This document shows positions 44,865 through 53,614 of a stretch of 64,000 nucleotides of DNA, one piece after another. Position 1 is the first letter of the stretch. Every line of letters begins with the position of its first letter. The stretch spans positions 1,493,657 to 1,557,656 of the forward strand of contig NZ_LR130817.1 of assembly GCF_900626145.1 (NCBI RefSeq), read 5' to 3'. The translations under genes were made by a program, and so were the position numbers. The notes beneath the pieces were generated by a model. The model did not search any database. It was not told the origin of the DNA and was given only the letters and a program-made list of their open reading frames with translations. This DNA comes from Intestinimonas timonensis (GTDB taxonomy: Bacteria; Bacillota; Clostridia; Oscillospirales; Oscillospiraceae).

Positions 44865-45168
44865 GTTGAGCTATCATCCCATCCGGGATTATTTAAGTTC
44901 CCTTGTGTGGGACGGGAAGGAACGAATCCGCTTCTGCCTACGGCACTTTCTGGGAGCTGACGCAGATGATTACACCTATGAAGCGTTGAAGCTGTTCCTG
45001 GTGGGCGCTATCTCACGAGCCTTTCAGCCGGGGTGCAAGTTTGAAATCATGCTCTGTCTGGTCGGAGGTCAGGGGGCTGGCAAGTCCACCTTCTTCCGTC
45101 TGCTGGCAGTCCGGGACGAGTGGTTCTCCGATGATTTGCGGACGCTGGACGATGACAATGTGTACCGT
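44865..45168 (+). pseudogene. VapE/phage-primase-type helicase fragment
   Basis: About 100 residues with YHPIRDYLSSLVWDGKERI and Walker A VGGQGAGKSTFFRLL, as in VapE-domain replication proteins of mobile elements. Both ends are missing, and downstream the sequence switches to a CaiB-type gene on the other strand. Confidence 0.8.
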
Positions 45169-45295
45169 AGGGATCGCCCTCCGGGGCCTCCACCTTGATG
45201 ACCTCCGCGCCCCAGTCGGCCAGGATCCGTCCGCACATCGGCGCCGCGAAATTCGTTTCCATCTCCAAAACTCTGATTCCCTCCAGCGGTTTCAT
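45168..45295 (-). pseudogene. CaiB/BaiF-type CoA-transferase, N-terminal fragment
   Basis: The start at ATG 45295 gives MKPLEGIRVLEMETNFAAPM followed by CGRILADWGAEVIKVEAPEG, the typical N-terminus of family III CoA-transferases. The gene breaks after about 43 residues where VapE sequence is joined. GGAGATGG precedes the start. It probably was the first gene of an operon containing the CoA ligase at 41589-42621, reading away from the sigma-54 regulator. Confidence 0.8.
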
Positions 45296-45377
45296 GGCTA
45301 CCATCTCCATTTCAAAATTTAAGAGCAGTTGTTTCTTGACTCTGCCCAGCTTATAAGCAATTACAGGGTCAACTTGA

Positions 45378-45750
45378 ATTGCACAATTTTCTCTCCGGAT
45401 CAAGATTTGTGTTTTTTTCGCATGTCACGGCCGTTCTATCCCCCGTTGCACAGCCCATTCCCCGTTTTATTTGCACAATTTCAGATTTCGTTCTTTTTTG
45501 CGGCCGGTATATCAATCCGGAGAACTACTTTTATATTTGCAGCAATTTGGTCATATCGCATAAAATCATTCTTATATTTTTTCTATTTATATCTTATATC
45601 CATATATTTTCAGCGCTGATAATCTTGTCAGCCGCTGCGGAAATTTCAAATCTGTATCCGCTGCGCACATTTGCACAATTTCAGCATGCCGTCTCGCGCC
45701 TCAAAAAGCATTTTGCACTTTTTGTACCTTCCAATTTGATTTGCACAACT
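45378..45750. promoter_or_regulatory. Repeated TTGCACA boxes upstream of the sigma-54 regulator
   Basis: TTGCACA occurs at about 45379, 45446, 45471, 45671 and 45741. Two copies extend to the 15-mer TTTGCACAATTTCAG (45470-45484 and 45670-45684), exactly 200 bp apart. The region of about 600 bp between the CaiB fragment and the regulator is otherwise AT-rich and empty. I infer enhancer sites for the regulator. I could not find a convincing -24/-12 sigma-54 promoter. Confidence 0.5.
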
Positions 45751-45895
45751 TTTTTGGTTGACAGTTCCGTGCCGCTTCTCTAGAATGTAGGCGTAGGAAC
45801 CACATCTTCTGCATCCGGAGCACGGCCATTGCTGGCACCTGTTCAGCGGCATCTGCACCGGATGCGGACTTTGGTTTTTGACCGAGGAGGTATGT

Positions 45896-47278
45896 ATGGT
45901 GAATTCCCGCATGAGCCTGGATGATCTGAGTTCTGTTACCACGGTGCTGGACCACTTGGATATTGGCGTCACGATTTTTGACGCCAACGGAAAATTCCTT
46001 TTCGTCAACCGGGGCAGCCTGCACATGAGCGGCCAATCCCGTAGCTTCTATGAAAACCAGACCATTTTTGATCTTTATAAAAAGGGCGTTTTTAACCACC
46101 CCGTATGCACAGAGGTCATACGCACCAAGAAACCCGTGGCCAGGGTGCAGCGCTCCATTACAAAGGACGGCGGGAGAAAGGAGTACCTGGTGCGGGCCAA
46201 TCCTATTTTTGACGGCGAGGGCAATATCGCGCTGATCGTTGCCGACCGGATTGAGATGAAATCCCTGCTCCAGCAATATGAATCGCTGCGGTACGACTGC
46301 TATGAGGAGTACACGCCCGTGGAAAACACACAGAGCACGGACAAGATCATCAGTCGGAGCCGTGCCATGGAGCAGGTCATGTCCCTGGCGCTCCGCGCCA
46401 GCCAGCGTGATTCCTCCGTTTTGCTCCAGGGAAAATCCGGGACAGGCAAGGAGGTCATTGCGGAGTACATCCACTCCAACAGCATGCGGCGCAGCCATGA
46501 GATGGTCCGGATCAACTGTGCCTCCATGCCGGAAAACCTGCTGGAATCAGAGCTGTTCGGCTATGAGCGGGGCACCTTTACCGGTGCCTTGCAGACGGGA
46601 AAAATGGGCCTGATCGAACTGGCTGACAAGGGGACCCTCTTCCTGGACGAGGTGAACTCCATGCCGCTGGAGCTCCAAGCCAAGCTGCTCCGGGTGCTGG
46701 AGACAAAATCTGTGCTGAGAATCGGCGCATGTAAACCCCGGGCCATTGATTTCCGGCTGATCGCCGCCACGAACGCCGATCTGCGGGAATGTGTTTCCAA
46801 AAACCAGTTCCGGGAGGATCTGTATTACCGCCTGAACGTCATCCCCATCACCATTCCCCCTTTGAAAGACCGCCCGGAGGACATCAGACCTCTGGCCAAC
46901 TACTTCTTACAAAAATTCTGTGCCCAGTACGGCTTGCAGAAGCGACTTCTGCCCAAAATTTACCGTCTGATGCAGAATTATGACTGGCCCGGCAATGTGC
47001 GTGAGCTGCGGAATTTCATCGAGTGGATCGTGGTCATGAGCACCTCCACCACTGTGAAGATCAGCGACATTCCCGCCGGGTTCCTGACCTCGGTCCATAC
47101 GCAGACACCTTCTGAGGAGGAAAAGGAGCCTCCGGAGGATGAGAGTTCCGCCATCATCGCCGCTCTGGAGAAATTCCAGTACCGGCGGCAGGATACTGCC
47201 GATTATCTGGGCATTTCCAGGCGCACCTTACAATACAGGCTGAAAAAGTACGGCCTTCTCACGCCTCGTTCGGAATAG
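45896..47278 (+). CDS. Sigma-54-dependent transcriptional activator with PAS domain
   Basis: A 460-residue protein: PAS sensor (about 20-125), AAA+ domain with Walker A GKSGTGKEVIAEY, the sigma-54 contact GTFTGAL and Walker B GTLFLDEV, then a Fis-type HTH (RRQDTADYLGISRRTLQYRL). Start ATG 45896 follows GAGGAGG by 6 nt. It sits divergent from the CaiB fragment, so it probably activated that lost CoA-ligase/transferase operon. Confidence 0.92.
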   Translation: MVNSRMSLDDLSSVTTVLDHLDIGVTIFDANGKFLFVNRGSLHMSGQSRSFYENQTIFDLYKKGVFNHPVCTEVIRTKKPVARVQRSITKDGGRKEYLVRANPIFDGEGNIALIVADRIEMKSLLQQYESLRYDCYEEYTPVENTQSTDKIISRSRAMEQVMSLALRASQRDSSVLLQGKSGTGKEVIAEYIHSNSMRRSHEMVRINCASMPENLLESELFGYERGTFTGALQTGKMGLIELADKGTLFLDEVNSMPLELQAKLLRVLETKSVLRIGACKPRAIDFRLIAATNADLRECVSKNQFREDLYYRLNVIPITIPPLKDRPEDIRPLANYFLQKFCAQYGLQKRLLPKIYRLMQNYDWPGNVRELRNFIEWIVVMSTSTTVKISDIPAGFLTSVHTQTPSEEEKEPPEDESSAIIAALEKFQYRRQDTADYLGISRRTLQYRLKKYGLLTPRSE

Positions 47279-47316
47279 CGATCCATAAAACATCCCGCTT
47301 TGGAGGCGTGCGCGCA

Positions 47317-47360
47317 CAAAAAAAGAGCCAGACGAACCGCCGCGGTTCGTCTGGCTCTTA
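47317..47360. terminator. Bidirectional terminator
   Basis: AAGAGCCAGACGAACCGC pairs perfectly with its complement, with A-run before it and TTAC after. It serves the regulator and the convergent symporter gene. Confidence 0.88.
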
Positions 47361-47415
47361 CACTTATGCGATTTTCATGCTCGCGCGGCTCGTTCGGCTG
47401 CCTTTCGCGCTTTTC

Positions 47416-48834
47416 TCAGGCTTTTCCAACCTTTTTCCTGCCCCTGCCTTGGGCAATCTTCATCACCGTACCCGTCAGCGCAAAGAGCGCGATGGCATTG
47501 GGAATCACCATCAGGTTGTTGAACATATCCGTCAGTTCCCACACCAGGTCGTTGGACATGAGCGTGCCCAGGAAAATAAAGATCAGCGCGATGACCGCAT
47601 ACACAGGGGCTGCCTTTCTGCCGAACAGATAGATCACGTTGATCTTGCCGAACATGTTCCAGCCCAGCACAGTGGAGAAGGCAAAGAAAAACAGGCACAC
47701 CGCCACAAACATGGCGCCCGCCTCCGCTCCGAACACGGAGCCGAACGCCACCTGGGCCAGATTGGTCTTGCTGATATTTTCGGGGATGGTACCGGAGTGG
47801 AGGATGCCGTCGCTGGTGTAGAGGGTGGAGATGATCACAAGGGCGTTGAGGGTGAGCACCACGAAGGTGTCGATGAACACGCCCACCATGGCCACCACAC
47901 CCTGATCGTGGGGGTCCTTCACATTTGCCTGGGCGTGGGCATGGGGAGTGGAACCCATACCGGCCTCATTGGAAAAGAGGCCGCGCTTTGCACCCTGACT
48001 GATGGCGGTCTTGATGGCATAGCCGAAGCCGCCGCCGATGATGGCCTGGGGCTGGAAGGCGTAGCGGAAGATCATGGCAAAGGTCTCGGGCAGATAGGCC
48101 AGCCGGGCCACCAGTACCGCCAGGCCGCCCACCAGGAAGATCACCGCCATGATGGGGACCAGCTTTTCAGTCACCGCGGCCAGACGGTTGATGCCGCCCA
48201 GAAAGATTACGGCGCAGATGACCACCAGCACGATGCCCACCGCCCAGGACGGCACATGGAAGGCGGTCTGGAATGTGGAGCCGATGGAGTTGGACTGGAC
48301 CATACAGCCCATGAAGCCCAGGGCCAGAATGATGGCCACGGCAAAGAAGCCGGCCAGGAACTTTCCGAACGCACCCTTGAAGGCGGTGGTGATGTAATAT
48401 ACCGGGCCGCCGTGGAAGGCGCCCTGTTCATCTACCACCCGGGTCTCAATGGCCAGGGTGGCCTCGGCGTAAATGGTGGCCATACCGAAAAAGGCAATGA
48501 CCCACATCCAGAAAATGGCGCCCGGTCCGCCGGTGAGGATGGCGCCGGAGGCGCCTACGATATTACCTGTGCCCACCTGGGCGGCAATGGCGGTGGCCAA
48601 CGCCTGGAAGGAGCTCATACCCCGCTCCTGCCGCCCGCCCCGCAGAGACAGATTTCCAAACACTCGCCGCATTCCTTCGCCAAAGCAGCGCACCTGGATG
48701 AATCGGGTACGGATGGAGTACCAAAGTCCCACGCCGATCAGCAGAAAGACCAGGATATAGCTGGACAGGGTCACATTGATGTTGCAGACAATGGGGTAGA
48801 GCCAGGCTTCCAGGGATTGAAATGCTTCCAACAT
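47416..48834 (-). CDS. Alanine/glycine:sodium symporter family protein
   Basis: A 472-residue AGCS transporter with about ten helices. Family marks are TAIAAQVGTGNIVGASGAI, GGPGAIFWMWVIAFFGMAT and GLFSNEAGMGSTPHAHAQA. Start ATG 48834 follows AGGAGAG; longer frames run back through the riboswitch and are not real. The tandem glycine riboswitch upstream indicates glycine as the relevant substrate. Confidence 0.93.
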   Translation of the reverse strand: MLEAFQSLEAWLYPIVCNINVTLSSYILVFLLIGVGLWYSIRTRFIQVRCFGEGMRRVFGNLSLRGGRQERGMSSFQALATAIAAQVGTGNIVGASGAILTGGPGAIFWMWVIAFFGMATIYAEATLAIETRVVDEQGAFHGGPVYYITTAFKGAFGKFLAGFFAVAIILALGFMGCMVQSNSIGSTFQTAFHVPSWAVGIVLVVICAVIFLGGINRLAAVTEKLVPIMAVIFLVGGLAVLVARLAYLPETFAMIFRYAFQPQAIIGGGFGYAIKTAISQGAKRGLFSNEAGMGSTPHAHAQANVKDPHDQGVVAMVGVFIDTFVVLTLNALVIISTLYTSDGILHSGTIPENISKTNLAQVAFGSVFGAEAGAMFVAVCLFFFAFSTVLGWNMFGKINVIYLFGRKAAPVYAVIALIFIFLGTLMSNDLVWELTDMFNNLMVIPNAIALFALTGTVMKIAQGRGRKKVGKA

Positions 48835-48856
48835 ACTTCTTCTCTCCTCTTTCAGA

Positions 48857-48891
48857 ACAAAAAAACAGGCCGTGGGTCCACCCACGGCCTG
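48857..48891 (-). terminator. Riboswitch expression-platform terminator
   Basis: Minus strand CAGGCCGTGGG/CCCACGGCCTG followed by T7, between the glycine aptamers and the symporter start. Attenuation here would be relieved or caused by glycine binding. Confidence 0.85.
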
Positions 48892-48945
48892 AAAAGATAA
48901 ACACCACCCGCAAACAGACCAAAGCCCGGTCCGCAGCGGCATGTA

Positions 48946-49130
48946 TCCTCTGTCCTTTTGCCTGAGAGATTGACGGTATGCTTCCGCACCGTTTTGCCCC
49001 TTCGGCACCCAGTTCATGAGCTTCTCCAGAGTGACATTCACGCACAGTCCTCGTTCCTGCTGGGAACGCCTGAGAGTGTTACTCCTTCGGCAAGCCAACG
49101 GCTTTTTCCTGGGCGCTTCAACTGTCCTGT
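48946..49130 (-). ncRNA. Tandem glycine riboswitch
   Basis: Two aptamers are visible on the minus strand. The first has TTGCCGAAGGAGTAAC and ACTCTCAGGC, the second GTGCCGAAGGGGCAAAAC and AATCTCTCAGGCAAAAGGAC, the conserved gcvT-type cores. A short linker containing CTCTGGAGA separates them. The terminator at 48857-48891 makes a complete transcription-attenuation switch for the symporter gene. Confidence 0.93.
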
Positions 49131-49145
49131 TCGATTGTGATGGAC

Positions 49146-49174
49146 ATTATACCGCCATTAGTGGACAATGTCAA
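49146..49174 (-). promoter_or_regulatory. Consensus promoter for the glycine riboswitch transcript
   Basis: TTGACA (49169-49174), 17 bp, TATAAT (49146-49151): a full consensus on the minus strand, just ahead of the first aptamer. Confidence 0.92.
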
Positions 49175-49333
49175 GTCTCATTTCTCCCCTGCCCGAGGAG
49201 ATCATTTTGTGCAAGGTCAGGGTATTGACCACAAGGATTGCGTTTTTCCGCGGCTCATTTCGGCCCTTCCCGTCATAGACCGCGGGCAAGGCTCTGTGTC
49301 CCTGCGCCAGCACTAAAATGAAGGACCCTCAAA

Positions 49334-49753
49334 TCAAGCCTTCGTAACTGGCACGCTGCGCTTGATCTGCACCAGCAGAAGCACCAGGCTGACACCCAGC
49401 AGAATATGACCAATCCCGGCCATGCCAGAAATGGCCGCACTCATACCCGAGGAAAGTGCTGTTCCCAGCATCTGGGTCACACCCCGTACCACGAACATCA
49501 CCGCCGTAAGGTTCAGGCCTATCTGATAGGCAACCAGTATCCGGCCGGTTTTGGCTCCGGTGAAGGCAAAGTTTTTTTCCAGCAACAGCAGCAGCAAGAA
49601 AAATACCATACCCAGCAGGAAGTAGTGGGTATGCACCACCCCCAGGGTGGTTCTGCCGGTAAAGCCATTGAACTTGGTGAACTCCCGATAAAATACGCCG
49701 CCAACCATGGCAAGAATGGCGTACACCAAAGCCATATTCATATAGCGCTTCAT
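49334..49753 (-). CDS. DUF2871 membrane protein
   Basis: A 139-residue protein with four hydrophobic helices and conserved histidines in TLGVVHTHYFLLGMVFF and IGHILLGVSL, matching DUF2871. The His placement resembles haem or metal-binding membrane proteins, but the role is unknown. It is the last gene of a three-gene membrane-protein run cut upstream by IS5. Confidence 0.8.
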   Translation of the reverse strand: MKRYMNMALVYAILAMVGGVFYREFTKFNGFTGRTTLGVVHTHYFLLGMVFFLLLLLLEKNFAFTGAKTGRILVAYQIGLNLTAVMFVVRGVTQMLGTALSSGMSAAISGMAGIGHILLGVSLVLLLVQIKRSVPVTKA

Positions 49754-49765
49754 GTTTGCTCTTCT

Positions 49766-50431
49766 TTATCTACATTCCTTTTTCATGGCAAAGTACCCAA
49801 TGAGAACCGTCCATACATAGGCGCAGGTTTTGGGGATCATCAGCATCCCAATCATGGGGATGGTATCGGCCCACAGTACTACCGGGATGTAGAAGCCAAA
49901 GCTCAGCACAATGGTCAGCCACATCCAGCGGAACGCCCGATCTTGACGCTCTTTTGCGCTGCGATAGAACAACACGATCACCAGGAGACTCAGCAGGGCA
50001 AACGGAAGATTGCGGTAGATCCCCCAGGAGAGAGGTGCTTCTGTACTGAGCCACTGGTTCTGCGGCATCATGCAAAGAGCGATCCGTATACCGGCCAGAC
50101 CATACATGGCGGCAGTCAGACCGCTTTGCCCCTTGATCTGATACCGCTGCCGCCACACATAGTAGAGAAGCACATAAAAAATGGTCATGGTAACCGACGT
50201 GATCCACTTGCCCAGCCCCAGGGGGACGGTGTAGTTCTCCAGCCCGGTGGTACACAATGCCAGGGCCCTGGGAATCAGATGAAAGGAGTTGCCTGCGCCC
50301 AGCACCACGGCCATCCATCCAAACAGCCGGAACTGGCGCTCCCCCTTGCTGCCCCGAATCATCAGGACACCGATGGTAATGACGGAAATCAAATAGACTG
50401 CGTCGAACAAGGTCTCTACAATTGCTTGCAT
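49766..50431 (-). CDS. Membrane protein of unknown function
   Basis: A 221-residue protein with about seven hydrophobic helices, for example AVYLISVITIGVLMIRGS, MTIFYVLLYYVWRQRY and MIGMLMIPKTCAYVWTVLIGYFAM. No catalytic motif is recognised. It starts 3 nt after the upstream truncated gene ends and lies 12 nt before the DUF2871 gene, so all three were co-transcribed. Confidence 0.75.
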   Translation of the reverse strand: MQAIVETLFDAVYLISVITIGVLMIRGSKGERQFRLFGWMAVVLGAGNSFHLIPRALALCTTGLENYTVPLGLGKWITSVTMTIFYVLLYYVWRQRYQIKGQSGLTAAMYGLAGIRIALCMMPQNQWLSTEAPLSWGIYRNLPFALLSLLVIVLFYRSAKERQDRAFRWMWLTIVLSFGFYIPVVLWADTIPMIGMLMIPKTCAYVWTVLIGYFAMKKECR

Positions 50432-50434
50432 CCT

Positions 50435-50789
50435 TTACTCTCCTTTATGCTCCGTTTTATTTTGAACCCTGGCGTCGGCCAACACCGCTTTGCCAAAGTT
50501 ACGGCCAAACAATAATCCAGCCAGCAAAAGGGATGCACCCAGGCCGGTATAAAAGACGGCGATAAACCGTTCCGGCGCCAATCCGCTCACGCGCAGACCA
50601 ATCCCTCCGGACATCATGACCGCCATGATAGCGAAGGCTTTCCCATCAAAAAATTTAAGGAAAAAATGCCGTTCTTCCACATAGGAATGGATCCTGGCCG
50701 TATGCTTTTTTACCAGCTTTCCAAAGACAAATATCTGAAACACAGCAAAAACCAGGACTGACAGGATAAAATTCAGCACGGACCGATAA
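50435..50789 (-). pseudogene. Membrane protein truncated by IS5 copy b
   Basis: About 117 residues remain (NFILSVLVFAVFQIFVFGKLV to QNKTEHKGE), including three hydrophobic helices. The N-terminus and promoter are lost at the IS5 end, so the two downstream genes may depend on readthrough from the IS. Family not recognised. Confidence 0.75.
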
Positions 50790-50819
50790 GGGCTTGTTTG
50801 AAAAAAGGCGGAGATTGTG

Positions 50820-51275
50820 CTAAAGCAACAAAATAGCGATGGAGGCAAGATACACAAAGGCTAGGAAGGAAGCATCCGACTTGTCATATCTGGTGGCGAT
50901 TCTGCGAAACCACTTGATTTTCTGGAAAAAACACTCCACCAGATGGCGTTCTTTATACAGATGCCAGTCAACCGGCCAGGGATCGGAAACGTTGCTTTGC
51001 GGCGGGATCACATAGCTGGCCCCGTGCGCTGAGATATATTCCCGAATCGTCCGGGCACCATAGGCCCGGTCTGCCAGCACGGCACTCCCGCCGATTCTGA
51101 CCTTTTTCAGCAGTTCAACAGCGTGAACCGAATCGTGGTCATTTCCAGCGGAGAGAAGGAACTCCACCGGGTTTCCCAGACCGTCTACGACAGCGTGGAG
51201 CTTTGTGTTCCACCCGCCTTTGGTACGGCCAACCGCCTTATCCGCCGTTTTTTTCCCCGCCATTTGCGCTTTCAT
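50820..51275 (-). CDS. IS5 transposase, second frame (copy b)
   Basis: 151 residues with the Asp and Glu of the DDE site, as in copy a except SIAILLL at the end. Confidence 0.85.
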   Translation of the reverse strand: MKAQMAGKKTADKAVGRTKGGWNTKLHAVVDGLGNPVEFLLSAGNDHDSVHAVELLKKVRIGGSAVLADRAYGARTIREYISAHGASYVIPPQSNVSDPWPVDWHLYKERHLVECFFQKIKWFRRIATRYDKSDASFLAFVYLASIAILLL

Positions 51276-51585
51276 GCACCTTTACGCAAGTGGAGTCCAT
51301 GCTCAGGTTCTCCATATCCGCGTCCGCAGACAGTGTGTGGAATACCGCTTCCAGAGTGCCCTCATTCCGCCATTTGGCGAATCTTGCGTATATAGACTGC
51401 CAAGGACCATAGGTCGCCGGCAGCTCACGCCACTGCGCACCGCTCCGGACGATCCAGAGCATTCCGTTGAGCATGATCCCGTTATCCTTCCGGGGACGAC
51501 CCCGCTTTCCCGTTTCTTCCGGTGGCAGCAGCGGCTTGATTCGTTCCCATTGTTCTTTTGTTAATTCATATCGTTTCATGCTCAT
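51238..51585 (-). CDS. IS5 transposase, first frame (copy b)
   Basis: 115 residues, nearly identical to copy a (DNGIMLNG for DNRIMLNG and HTLSADAD for HTRSADAD), with the same A7 slippery run before its end. Confidence 0.85.
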   Translation of the reverse strand: MSMKRYELTKEQWERIKPLLPPEETGKRGRPRKDNGIMLNGMLWIVRSGAQWRELPATYGPWQSIYARFAKWRNEGTLEAVFHTLSADADMENLSMDSTCVKVHESANGGEKNGG

Positions 51586-51682
51586 AGCTTCGCATAACTT
51601 GGTTTCTTGTGCAACTTTTATTTTTCAAACAAGGCCTAATCTGCGTACATCCACTCCGTGCGACCATTTACCTTCCCAACAT

Positions 51683-51718
51683 AAAAAGACCGCCGCGGCT
51701 ATGCCGCGGCGGTCTTTT
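51683..51718 (-). terminator. Terminator after the deacetylase gene
   Basis: AAAAGACCGCCGCGGC/GCCGCGGCGGTCTTTT around TAT. Confidence 0.88.
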
Positions 51719-51725
51719 CATATTC

Positions 51726-52997
51726 TCATTGCCATCCAACGCCCAAGTCGGGACGCACGCTCAGGTCGATGATATCCTTGGCGTCGTAGAACTGGAGATA
51801 GCGGTCCCGGGACCAGCGCAGGGTGGTCCCATCGGGATGGAGCCGGTCACAAATCACGGCGGAGATGTCATTCTTGATATAGGAGAAGGAGTTGACACCC
51901 ACACTGGCAAAGACCCGGAAGCCCATGCTCTGGAGATACTGAAACATGGGGCCGGTCTTATGCCAGTCGTCTCCGTCGGGCCGGGCGCCGTGTGGATAGA
52001 AGAGGATGTTGGTGGGTCCCACCAGGCTCCCTACCTCCTCCAGCCACCGCTCGGTGTCCGTCTTGACCGACTCCAGGGTCCGTGTCTCGCTGCCCAGGTT
52101 GATGTGGCCCCAGGTATGGGAGCCGAAGGTCCAGCCGGTCTCCTTGAGCCGCTCGATCACCGGCTTTACCGCGTCGATCTCACTCTGGCGGTAGGCCTCA
52201 AACTCCGGACGTCTGGGGTCGTCAGCGGCAATGTCCCGATCATTCTGGGTCCGGTAGCCCAGAATGCCCTGGTAGCCGGTGAGGGAATAGATGGCCTTGG
52301 CGCCGTTGAGGGAGAAGTCAGGGTGCTCCAGGACGAAGTTGTCCAGAATGGGGGTGGCGTCCAGGTCCTGGGTGAGGAAGGTCTCCTTGGTATTGGGATC
52401 GGTACACTGGGCCCAGATCTGGCCGTCCTCCCCCAGCACCAGCTTGGAGGTGAAGCCCTCTGCCAGCATATAATCGTAATAGTTCACGTCGTCGAAGGAG
52501 ATGATCAGAGGCTTTTTCCCCTCCGGGAGCATGAGGGTGTTGCGGACCATGTGGGTCCCGCTATCATCGGTGACCTCGCTCCACACATCCTCCATGGCCA
52601 CCAGGATATAGCCCTTGTCATAGAGGTTCTGGAGGATCTCCTTGTACTCGTCCACCGTCACCATCCAGTCGTCCAGGCCCTTCTGCCGGTCGGCGGGGAC
52701 AGCGCTGGAGAAGGCGTACTGGGGATAGGCGATGATGGGGTGGAAAAAGAGGTGCTCCACCGGCTGCTCCGGTCCCCACGCCTGGGTGAGCTGGCCGGCC
52801 GACCAGTAGTTCCGCACGGCGTCATAGGGGTCGGCCGCCGGCGTAGGGGTGGGCTCCGGGGCGGCGGTCTCCGTCTGGACCGGCTCGCTGTGGTCGGGCT
52901 GCCACCCGGACGATTCCTGCTTGGGGCCGCAGGCAGCCAGGGAAAGGGTCAGGCCCAGGGCCAGCAGCAGAGCCCCGGGACGCAAAAGGTGCTTCAT
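51726..52997 (-). CDS. Polysaccharide deacetylase family lipoprotein
   Basis: A 423-residue exported protein: signal peptide with lipobox LSLAACGPK, a Pro/Thr-rich linker, then a NodB-like fold with LIISFDDVNYYDY (catalytic Asp and metal Asp) and metal His pair in GSHTWGHINLG, ending near a late FYPHGARPDGDDW motif. It would remove acetyl groups from a cell-wall or surface glycan. An unusually long region separates motif 1 from motif 2. Confidence 0.88.
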   Translation of the reverse strand: MKHLLRPGALLLALGLTLSLAACGPKQESSGWQPDHSEPVQTETAAPEPTPTPAADPYDAVRNYWSAGQLTQAWGPEQPVEHLFFHPIIAYPQYAFSSAVPADRQKGLDDWMVTVDEYKEILQNLYDKGYILVAMEDVWSEVTDDSGTHMVRNTLMLPEGKKPLIISFDDVNYYDYMLAEGFTSKLVLGEDGQIWAQCTDPNTKETFLTQDLDATPILDNFVLEHPDFSLNGAKAIYSLTGYQGILGYRTQNDRDIAADDPRRPEFEAYRQSEIDAVKPVIERLKETGWTFGSHTWGHINLGSETRTLESVKTDTERWLEEVGSLVGPTNILFYPHGARPDGDDWHKTGPMFQYLQSMGFRVFASVGVNSFSYIKNDISAVICDRLHPDGTTLRWSRDRYLQFYDAKDIIDLSVRPDLGVGWQ

Positions 52998-53082
52998 GTC
53001 TTGTCTCCTCCATCGTGTTCATTGGTATCTGCATCATACGACAAAACACCGGAAAAAGCACTACAAAGAGGTAACGAATCCG

Positions 53083-53598
53083 TTACGTTCTCTCTCCCTC
53101 TCCCCAGGGTACCCGCCGAACCAGCAGAATGGACGCCGCGCCGGTGACGGCGCCGGTCAGGATACTGGCCAGCAGGAGCGGCGCCAGGTACACCGCGATG
53201 GCCGGCGAGGCCAGCACACCCATGGCGGCCAGGATCTGGCCGGTGTTGTGGGCGGCGGCGCCGGCGATGCACACGCCGAAGAGGGAGAGCCCTCTGACGT
53301 GGAGCAGAAGCCACATGACCCCGAAGGCCAGCACGCCGCCGGTGAGGGAGAAGGCCAGGGCGGAGAGATTGCCGCCCACGATGGCCCCCAGCAGACACCG
53401 CGCCATCAGGATGCCGAAGGCCTCCCGGGCGGAGAGCCGGCACAGGGCATATGCCGTGACCAGATTTGCAAGGCCCAGGCGCAGGCCGGGGAGGGGGATG
53501 AGGATGCTCAGGGGCACCAGACCCTCGCACACGGAGATGGCGAGGGCCATGGCGGTGAGCACCGCGCAGCGGGTCAGGCGGCGGACAGAGTGCGTCAT
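53083..53598 (-). CDS. Gx transporter family membrane protein
   Basis: A 171-residue protein with five or six helices and the family motif LPGLRLGLANLVTAYAL, formerly annotated as heptaprenyl diphosphate synthase component I. It starts 16 nt after the NusG_II-type gene. Similar three-gene sets occur near flavin-based electron transfer genes, so a role as membrane partner is possible. Confidence 0.85.
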   Translation of the reverse strand: MTHSVRRLTRCAVLTAMALAISVCEGLVPLSILIPLPGLRLGLANLVTAYALCRLSAREAFGILMARCLLGAIVGGNLSALAFSLTGGVLAFGVMWLLLHVRGLSLFGVCIAGAAAHNTGQILAAMGVLASPAIAVYLAPLLLASILTGAVTGAASILLVRRVPWGEGERT

Positions 53599-53614
53599 TC
53601 CATACCGCCCCCTC

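Larger units (their letters stand above)
50790..51636 (-). mobile_element. IS5-family (IS427-like) element, copy b
   Basis: 847 bp, same ends and near-identical sequence to copy a, on the opposite strand. Flanks read TAA on both sides instead of the TTA/TAA pattern of the other copies. Confidence 0.93.

Noticed and set aside
45300..45895. Sigma-54 -24/-12 promoter for the CaiB operon
   Set aside because: No GG-N10-GC element with adequate match could be placed on either strand.
47308..48900. 530-codon plus-strand frame opposite the symporter
   Set aside because: Low-complexity His/Gly/Glu translation without a start signal; the symporter on the other strand is certain.
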